Assembly: GCA_929200295.1 (NCBI GenBank)
Contig: CAKMZE010000028.1
Location: 4,386-15,663, forward strand
DNA: 11,278 bases
DNA from: an uncultured Alphaproteobacteria bacterium
GTDB lineage: Bacteria > Pseudomonadota > Alphaproteobacteria > Rhodobacterales > Rhodobacteraceae
Reading direction: 5' to 3'
The notes under the pieces were generated by a model. It was given only the letters and a program-made list of their open reading frames with translations, had not been told where the DNA came from and searched no databases. The position numbers and the translations under genes are program-made. The first letter of the stretch is position 1. Each line of letters opens with the position of its first letter. Shown in pieces: positions 6,421 to 11,278 of this stretch.

Positions 6421-7119
6421 ATGCTCCCTACGCTGATGATAACGCGCCCCAAGGGCACGGCTGAAAGGCTGGTCAAGGACCTTAGGGCCTCGGGCGGGCC
6501 TGATTTCACCCCTCTTTTCGCGCCGTTACTCGATATTTTGCCAGTGACGCCACCTCCGTTTGATATGGACCCAGATCATATCATCTTTACCTCTGCACAT
6601 GCGGTCGCTGCGGTTAATCGTCTTGCGATAACGCGTCGCGGCATCGCATGGTGCGTGGGTGACAACACGGCCCATGCTGCGCGTTTGGCAGGGTTTACCG
6701 CAAAATCGGCAAGCGGGGCTGCCGCAAATCTGCTCGCCCTTATCAAAGAGGCCGCACCTCAGGGTCGTATCTTGCATCTGCATGGGCGCCACACACGGTG
6801 CGATTTCGCTGCACAATTGGGCGCGCAATGCACTGCGGTATGCGTGTATGATCAATCCGCACTGCCCCTGAAACAGGAAGCACGCGCGACACTTATGGGG
6901 ACAGAGCCTGTGATTGTCCCCTTATATTCTCCACGCTCGGCAGAGATCATGATCAAAGATACGCAGATCGGGCCACATGTCCGGTTTGTGACGATGAGTG
7001 CGCAGATTGCCGCAGCCCTTGTTGGTGTGGATGAAAAGCATATCTTAGTTGCAGGGCATCCAGACCGCATTGGGATGATTGCCGTGATTAACGACGCTTT
7101 ATCTGCCTGCGCCTCATGA
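6421..7119 (+). CDS. hemD: Uroporphyrinogen-III synthase
   Basis: HemD closes the linear tetrapyrrole hydroxymethylbilane into uroporphyrinogen III while inverting ring D, the branch point toward heme, siroheme, cobalamin and bacteriochlorophyll. The family is poorly conserved and this call rests on the pattern of motifs: MITRPKGTAERL at the start, IIFTSAHAV at 54-62, VGDNTA at 79-84, ILHLHG at 117-122, VPLYSPRSA at 166-174 and TMSAQIAAAL at 191-200. From the chosen ATG the length is 232 residues, as expected. The frame is open for 46 more codons upstream, but that part overlaps tsaD and has no HemD character; AAAGGA (6403-6408) lies at usable distance from ATG 6421. The gene is followed on the same strand by the Mic60-like and HemY-like genes, as in other alphaproteobacteria. 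hemC, often adjacent, is not in this window. Confidence 0.9.
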   Translation: MLPTLMITRPKGTAERLVKDLRASGGPDFTPLFAPLLDILPVTPPPFDMDPDHIIFTSAHAVAAVNRLAITRRGIAWCVGDNTAHAARLAGFTAKSASGAAANLLALIKEAAPQGRILHLHGRHTRCDFAAQLGAQCTAVCVYDQSALPLKQEARATLMGTEPVIVPLYSPRSAEIMIKDTQIGPHVRFVTMSAQIAAALVGVDEKHILVAGHPDRIGMIAVINDALSACAS

Positions 7120-7137
7120 TCTGGACATGGTCCCGTC

Positions 7138-7166
7138 TTGAGATACCGGGCGCCACGCGATACCAT
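7138..7166 (+). promoter_or_regulatory. Candidate promoter of the Mic60-HemY pair
   Basis: TTGAGA (7138-7143) and TACCAT (7161-7166) are separated by exactly 17 bp, with five of six and four of six matches to the sigma70 consensus. Transcription would begin near 7173, about 40 nt before the TTG start codon. A small hairpin, CGCAG (7172-7176) with CTGCG (7182-7186), would sit at the 5' end of that transcript. Read-through from hemD is also possible, because no terminator lies in the 94-bp gap. Confidence 0.45.
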
Positions 7167-7213
7167 ACAAACGCAGCATAACTGCGGTAATTAGTGACTA
7201 GAGGGACCAAATC

Positions 7214-8431
7214 TTGGCCAAACGGACAAAGAAACGCCAGACCAAAGCTGCTGCCGATCCTATTGAGGCCGAAATTATTAGCGAAACGCCAGCAATTGAT
7301 GACGTAGACGCAGCCCCCGTAGAAAACGCGCATACAGAGCCTATGGTTGCTGAGGCACGTGAAATTGATTCGGTTCCAGAGCAAGCTGAGCAACCAAAAG
7401 AGCCTGAAACCCCCTCACCGACAGAGGATGTGGTCCAAGCACCAGCGCCTGATCCCTCTGCCAGCCGTGAAAATAACGTACTGCTCCCGATGATCTTGGG
7501 CGGTATTATTGCCGGTGGGTTTGGCTATGGCGCGGCTTATCTTACGCGCCCCGTGCCTGATATTCCGCTCGACCAACAAGTTGCGGCGCATGATATTCAA
7601 ATCACAACTTTGCAAACCGCGCTTGAACAAACTGCGCAATCCGACAGTGTCAGCACGCTGTCTGATCAAGTGGGTTCTGGTCAGGCAGAGCTGAATTCGC
7701 TGATCACGGCGCTCACTGCACGCCTGAGTATGCTAGAAGAGCGTATGAACACGCTCGAAAAACAGCCCAGCAGTGATGGCACGTTGCAAGAAACAGCCAT
7801 CGCAGCCTTTCAACGCGAGCTTGATACCCTACGCGCGCAAAGCGAACAAATGACCCAAGACGCCGCCGCCGCACTACAGGCAACCCGCGAAGAGGCCGCT
7901 GCCATTGAACAAAACGCTGTCGCAAATGCACGCGCAGCAATTGCACGCGCCGCCATCGCCCGCCTTGAGGGCGCGATCGCAAGCGGCTCAGGCTTTGGCG
8001 ATGTGCTGATTGAGCTGCAAGATGCAATCGATACCCCGCTCCCCGCAGCGCTCACTGATGTGGTTGAGGGCGTGCCAACACTTGGCCAGCTGCAAGCTGA
8101 TTTCCCCACTGCGGCCCGCGCAGCCCTCGCCACAGCACGCGCCGAAGGCGTGTCAGGCGAAGGTGAAGCAGGCGGCGGATTTGGCGCGTTTTTACGCAGT
8201 CAACTCAATGTCCGCTCTGTCCAAGCCCAAGACGGCGATAGCGTGGATGCGATCCTGTCACGCGCCGAGGCAAGCCTGCGCGCCGGGCAGCTGAATGCCA
8301 CACTTGCCGAAACGGCAACCCTGCCAGAGGTCGTGCGCGGCACGCTCGCCCCATGGCTTGCCAAAGCCGAAATGCGAGCGGATGCGCTCGCTGCGGTCAA
8401 CGATTTATCTGATACTGTTTTCGCGAAATAA
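7214..8431 (+). CDS. Alphaproteobacterial Mic60/mitofilin-like inner-membrane protein (COG4223 type)
   Basis: The protein resembles alphaproteobacterial Mic60, the relative of the mitochondrial crista-junction protein, which shapes the inner membrane and is encoded among heme genes. Of 405 residues, 1-10 are basic and cytoplasmic and 14-88 form an acidic, proline-rich low-complexity stretch. One membrane helix lies at about 89-110 (NVLLPMILGGIIAGGFGYGAA). A predicted periplasmic coiled coil covers about 120-250 and ends in a tandem AAIAR-AAIAR, and the mitofilin signature domain covers about 255-400. The signature reads LRSQLNVRSV.......DSVDAILSRAEASLRAGQLNATL....LP......APWLAKAEMRADALAAV. 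The start is TTG with GAGGGA seven bases upstream; the next residues AKRTKKRQTK fit a true N-terminus. It lies 94 bp after hemD and 12 bp before the HemY-like gene. Assignment rests on architecture and context, since this family diverges fast. Confidence 0.88.
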   Translation: MAKRTKKRQTKAAADPIEAEIISETPAIDDVDAAPVENAHTEPMVAEAREIDSVPEQAEQPKEPETPSPTEDVVQAPAPDPSASRENNVLLPMILGGIIAGGFGYGAAYLTRPVPDIPLDQQVAAHDIQITTLQTALEQTAQSDSVSTLSDQVGSGQAELNSLITALTARLSMLEERMNTLEKQPSSDGTLQETAIAAFQRELDTLRAQSEQMTQDAAAALQATREEAAAIEQNAVANARAAIARAAIARLEGAIASGSGFGDVLIELQDAIDTPLPAALTDVVEGVPTLGQLQADFPTAARAALATARAEGVSGEGEAGGGFGAFLRSQLNVRSVQAQDGDSVDAILSRAEASLRAGQLNATLAETATLPEVVRGTLAPWLAKAEMRADALAAVNDLSDTVFAK

Positions 8432-8443
8432 AGGCTTTTACTA

Positions 8444-9916
8444 ATGCTCTGGTCATTGATCAAAATTCTCGCCTTTGTGGCCGTTATCACCGCGCTTACA
8501 TTTGGCGCAACACAGCTAATGAACGTAGACGGCGGCGCGGTCATCCAAATCGCCGGATATGAGATCGCACTTGGCGCGCTAGAATTGGTGTTTGCCTTGA
8601 TCGCGCTCATCGTTCTGGTCTGGCTGGGCCTGCGTGTTCTCGCCTTTTGCGCGGCGGCGTTTCGATTTCTCAATGGTGATGAAACCGCTATTTCGCGCTA
8701 CTTTGATCGCAACCGCGAACGCAAAGGATACGAGGCCCTGTCAGAGGGCATGATGGCGCTCGCCTCTGGTGAGGGACATTTAGCGCTCACCAAAGCAACC
8801 CGCGCTGAAAAATACCTCAATAAACCGACACTGACGACACTTCTCACAGCGCAAGCAGCCGAGATGACAGGTGACCGCAAAAAGGCAGAAGCGAGCTATA
8901 AAAAGCTGCTGGGCGAAGACAAAACCCGTTTTGTCGGTGTGCGCGGCATCATGAAACAAAAGCTGCAAGACGGCGACACAGACACAGCGCTCACACTTGC
9001 AAAAAAAGCCTTTGCCCTGCGCCCCAAACATGAAGATACGCAAGACGTCCTGCTGAAACTGCAAGCTGAAAAGTCCGATTGGGCAGGCGCGCGTGACACA
9101 TTGAATGCCAAGCTAAAATCAGGCGCGATCCCACGGGATGTGCATAAGCGCCGCGATGCTGTTCTGGCACTGTCAGAGGCACGCGGAAATGCAGACACGG
9201 ATGATGAAAAAGCCGCGCGCGAAGCCGCGATTGAGGCCAATCGCCTGTCCCCTGATCTGATCCCCGCCGCAATCCATGCCGCCCGTGGCTACATCGCCGA
9301 TGGAAACGCGCGCTATGCCGCCCGCGTGCTAAGCAAAGCATGGTCAACGCAGCCGCACCCAGAGCTGGCGAGCACCTTTGCCGAAATCGCGCCCGATGAA
9401 ACACCCACAGACAGGATCAAGCGGTTCCGCGCCTTGACCAAGCTCAATCCCCAGCACCCAGAGACCAAGATGCTGCTAGCCGAGCTCCATATCGCCGCTG
9501 AGGATTTTCCCGCAGCCCGCCGCGATATCGCAGCACTGGTTGAAGAAGACCCAACCGCACGCGCTTTGACCATAATGGCGGCCGTAGAGCGCGGCGAAGG
9601 CGCTGATGATGCGATTGTCCGCGACTGGCTGACCCGTGCGCTCATCGCACCGCGTGGTCCGCAATGGGTCTGCGACAATTGCCAACACATCCACAGTGGC
9701 TGGGTGCCGATTTGCGACCATTGCCAATCATTCGATACGCTCTCATGGGCACGCCCACCCGAGGATGAGGGCGCAATGCCAAAAGGCGCGCAAATGCTCC
9801 CCCTGATCGTTGGCCAGCCCACTGCACCTATCGAACCTCTTGATAAAGAGACACCCGCTGAGCCTGAACTGATTGACGTCACAGACCCCGCCGAGGAAGA
9901 GAAAGCTACGTCATAA
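8444..9916 (+). CDS. HemY-type TPR membrane protein with C-terminal zinc ribbon
   Basis: This is the HemY_N/TPR protein of proteobacterial heme clusters, not protoporphyrinogen oxidase, which is also called HemY. The 490-residue protein starts with two membrane helices (about 4-26 and 46-71), then FLNGDETAISRYFDRNRERKG, a typical HemY_N continuation. Residues about 95-380 form tetratricopeptide-like helical repeats (for example TALTLAKKAFALRPKHEDTQ near 180-200 and RIKRFRALTKLNPQHPETKMLLAELHIAA at 324-352). C410, C413, C424 and C427 make a CxxC-x10-CxxC zinc ribbon followed by SFDTLSW, and an acidic tail ends the chain. Such proteins are thought to organise partners at the inner membrane. A TPR array plus rubredoxin-like ribbon also occurs in LapB (YciM), but that protein has one N-terminal helix. 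The ATG lies 12 bp after the Mic60 stop with AAGG upstream, so the two are co-transcribed. Confidence 0.9.
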   Translation: MLWSLIKILAFVAVITALTFGATQLMNVDGGAVIQIAGYEIALGALELVFALIALIVLVWLGLRVLAFCAAAFRFLNGDETAISRYFDRNRERKGYEALSEGMMALASGEGHLALTKATRAEKYLNKPTLTTLLTAQAAEMTGDRKKAEASYKKLLGEDKTRFVGVRGIMKQKLQDGDTDTALTLAKKAFALRPKHEDTQDVLLKLQAEKSDWAGARDTLNAKLKSGAIPRDVHKRRDAVLALSEARGNADTDDEKAAREAAIEANRLSPDLIPAAIHAARGYIADGNARYAARVLSKAWSTQPHPELASTFAEIAPDETPTDRIKRFRALTKLNPQHPETKMLLAELHIAAEDFPAARRDIAALVEEDPTARALTIMAAVERGEGADDAIVRDWLTRALIAPRGPQWVCDNCQHIHSGWVPICDHCQSFDTLSWARPPEDEGAMPKGAQMLPLIVGQPTAPIEPLDKETPAEPELIDVTDPAEEEKATS

Positions 9917-9923
9917 GTGCGCG

Positions 9924-9974
9924 GCAGAATTAGCTTCCAGCCCTAATGTCAAAGCTAACCGCATTCAGTTCTGC
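9924..9974 (+). other. Nested inverted repeats after the HemY-like gene
   Basis: GCAGAA (9924-9929) pairs with TTCTGC (9969-9974), and directly inside it TTAGCTT (9930-9936) pairs with AAGCTAA (9952-9958), leaving a 15-nt loop and a 10-nt bulge on the 3' side. Seven bases separate it from the HemY-like stop codon. No T run follows, so it is not a classical terminator, but it could stabilise or end the transcript. The rest of the 138-bp gap (9917-10054) is AT-richer than its surroundings and contains nothing I recognise. Confidence 0.4.
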
Positions 9975-10054
9975 ACTACCTGCTTAGAATTTGGGATGAT
10001 GCGCAATTTGTCGATGACCCGCAACAATAATAAGATGTATTGTGGCCATAAAAA

Positions 10055-10726
10055 TTAAACAGTGTTAGGTGCCTTGGCGAAAGCTAAATGACCTGTTTTC
10101 ATCCAGACCTTAGCACCTTGCGCCCCTGCAACAGCCATAAGCGGTTCACCTTCGGGCAAGCGCACCCAAGCGTTCCGCCCACAGTCTTCTCCTGCGATGA
10201 CAATGCTGCCTGAAATGATCAGCAGCTCAGTACCACCTGAGACCTCGGAACGCAGTGTCGCATTTGCGTCGAGGTGGCTGTAAGTCACAACTTCGCGTTC
10301 ATCTTTATGTAAAATAGCTGTCGCGCATCCATCCACTGGGTTGCCCAGCTCTGCGATCATATTTTTGCGAAACTGTGTCCGGTCGCCCATGTCGAACTGC
10401 CAAAGCTTTACAAAAATCGTACACCCCTCATCAGAACCCGGCGTGTGCGATGTCGTCGGCGGATTGCGCACATAAGTCCCTGTTGGAAAGTCACCATGTT
10501 CGTCTTGAAACACACCGTCTAGCACAATAAATTCCTCGCCGCCTGAATGGGTGTGGGCAGAAAATTTGCTGCCCGGCGCATATCGCACGATTGAGGTAGC
10601 GCGCGCGACCTCGTCACCGATGCGGTCTAGCATACGCCGATCCACCCCCTTCATAGGCGAGGCTTGCCACTCTAATTTATCCGAATGTACGATGACCCGC
10701 TTTGTGAAATCCGCGTTGAGTTCCAT
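10055..10726 (-). CDS. ChrR-like double-cupin protein without anti-sigma domain
   Basis: The first half of this 223-residue protein matches the cupin domain of ChrR, the zinc anti-sigma factor that senses singlet oxygen in Rhodobacter. H58 and H60 (AHTHSGGEEF), E64 and H94 (SHTPG) have the 2-4-30 spacing of the ChrR cupin metal ligands as I recall them (H141, H143, E147, H177). GVFQDEHGDFPTGTYVRNPP and GCTIFVKLWQFD complete the pattern. The second half (about 125-220) looks like another cupin barrel without the histidines. ChrR's N-terminal zinc anti-sigma domain is absent, so it is probably a metal-binding sensor or enzyme; no substrate can be named. An earlier in-frame ATG at 10774 has no ribosome binding site, whereas AAAAGGACA precedes the chosen ATG and homologues begin at MELNADF. 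It lies 66 bp downstream of idi on the same strand. Confidence 0.87.
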   Translation of the reverse strand: MELNADFTKRVIVHSDKLEWQASPMKGVDRRMLDRIGDEVARATSIVRYAPGSKFSAHTHSGGEEFIVLDGVFQDEHGDFPTGTYVRNPPTTSHTPGSDEGCTIFVKLWQFDMGDRTQFRKNMIAELGNPVDGCATAILHKDEREVVTYSHLDANATLRSEVSGGTELLIISGSIVIAGEDCGRNAWVRLPEGEPLMAVAGAQGAKVWMKTGHLAFAKAPNTV

Positions 10727-10792
10727 GTAGTGTCCTTTTGTGCTTGCTTGGCCAACCTCAGGATTGTCATGCAATTGTTAGGCGCGAAGCCT

Positions 10793-11278
10793 TCATCCAA
10801 AAATCATGGCGTGATGTTGCGCAAGATAGATCCGTAGCCAAGGCGTGTAATCTGCGGCATTGTCCCGAACGCGCTTATGTAGATCCTCATGCGTGATCCA
10901 TTGGGTTGCCATGACCTCATCCGCATTTGCTTGAATCAAAAAATCACCCGTTGTTTGGGCAACATAGACGGCGACGATCTCATGCTCGATCATCCCCGCG
11001 CCCACATCCGCGCGGTATTCGATCTCACCCTTATACTGTAGCGAGAGCCCGGTGATCCCCAGCTCTTCGTCCAAGCGCCGCGCGGCACATTGAGCGGGGT
11101 CCTCACCCCAATGCGGATGCGTGCAACAGCTATTGGCCCATAGCCCCGGCGTATGATATTTGTGCATTGCGCGCTGCTGTAAAAGCATCTGATCGCCCGC
11201 CATCACAAAAACTGACACCGCCTGATGTTTGATGCCCTCTTGATGCGCCGCAAGCTTATCATAAGGGCAGAGTGTCCC
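10793..11278 (-). CDS. idi: Isopentenyl-diphosphate delta-isomerase type 1 (N-terminus cut by right edge)
   Basis: Idi interconverts isopentenyl and dimethylallyl diphosphate, the two building blocks of all isoprenoids (quinones, carotenoids, the phytyl tail of bacteriochlorophyll). The visible 161 residues read in frame to the window edge, so the true start lies outside; the GTG near 11218 is internal because GTLCPYDKLAAHQEGIKHQA before it aligns with the normal Idi N-terminus. The Nudix-like fold shows KYHTPGLWANSCCTHPHWGE, where the second Cys of SCCTHP matches the catalytic Cys of E. coli Idi (C67), ARRLDEELGI, and GMIEHEIVAVY with the EHE that matches E114 and E116. The C-terminus is complete. 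Roughly ten to twenty residues are missing. The cupin gene follows on the same strand. Confidence 0.95.
   Translation of the reverse strand, partial: GTLCPYDKLAAHQEGIKHQAVSVFVMAGDQMLLQQRAMHKYHTPGLWANSCCTHPHWGEDPAQCAARRLDEELGITGLSLQYKGEIEYRADVGAGMIEHEIVAVYVAQTTGDFLIQANADEVMATQWITHEDLHKRVRDNAADYTPWLRIYLAQHHAMIFG

Noticed and set aside
9313..9882. Long open frame (189 codons) on the minus strand inside the HemY-like gene
   Set aside because: It is antisense to a well-supported gene and its Ser/Arg-rich composition is that of a codon-bias shadow.
9873..10058. Open frame of 61 codons with CTTC and a further Cys running out of the HemY-like gene
   Set aside because: It starts inside the HemY-like coding sequence in another frame, has no ribosome binding site and resembles no family I know.
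10064..10783. GTTAGGT (10064-10070) and GTTAGGC (10777-10783) flanking the cupin gene, resembling integron core sites
   Set aside because: No matching RYYYAAC partner or attC-type folded arm lies next to either copy, and there is no integrase or cassette array; two 7-mers of this kind can occur by chance.

Overview
The window looks like a chromosomal stretch from an alphaproteobacterium, most likely a marine Rhodobacterales (roseobacter-type) species. The evidence is protein content: a bacterial-type AhcY, a DUF2853 protein, an extensin-like exported protein, a ChrR-type cupin, an Idi of the alphaproteobacterial type, and above all a hemD - Mic60-like - HemY-like gene string, an arrangement known from alphaproteobacteria. 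Gene density is high. I see no tRNA, rRNA, CRISPR array, insertion sequence or phage gene, and no gene-free stretch longer than about 140 bases. This is mostly ordinary core genome.

Layout, left to right. A minus-strand YfbR-like HD phosphohydrolase is cut by the left edge (1-335). Divergent from it is ahcY (454-1842), which recycles S-adenosylhomocysteine. An extensin-family exported protein follows in the same reading frame (ends 2595); its membrane anchor is encoded upstream of the first ordinary start codon. A small DUF2853 gene (2732-3073) has an unusually patterned leader and a strong bidirectional terminator, which it shares with a convergent DUF1761 membrane-protein gene (3137-3532, minus).

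Next is a tightly packed minus-strand operon read tsaD -> gpsA -> YciI-like -> EVE domain (6329 down to 3604), with junctions of ATGA, 1-nt gap and TAATG type. It joins tRNA t6A synthesis, glycerol-3-phosphate formation for phospholipids and two small accessory proteins. Divergent from tsaD, and sharing a short regulatory gap with a perfect 5-bp dyad, is hemD (6421-7119). It is followed by an alphaproteobacterial Mic60/mitofilin homologue (7214-8431) and a HemY-type TPR membrane protein with a C-terminal zinc ribbon (8444-9916). These three are all in one direction and probably link tetrapyrrole synthesis to inner-membrane shaping. A TTGAGA-N17-TACCAT promoter candidate precedes the Mic60 gene.

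The right end carries a minus-strand pair: idi (isopentenyl-diphosphate isomerase, cut by the right edge) followed by a two-cupin ChrR-like protein with no anti-sigma domain.

I did not find a convincing new multi-gene system. The points most worth a second look are the three TCACAT/ATGTGA hexamers at exact 30-nt pitch before DUF2853, the non-standard start of the extensin gene, the dyad between tsaD and hemD, and the stand-alone ChrR-like cupin beside idi.
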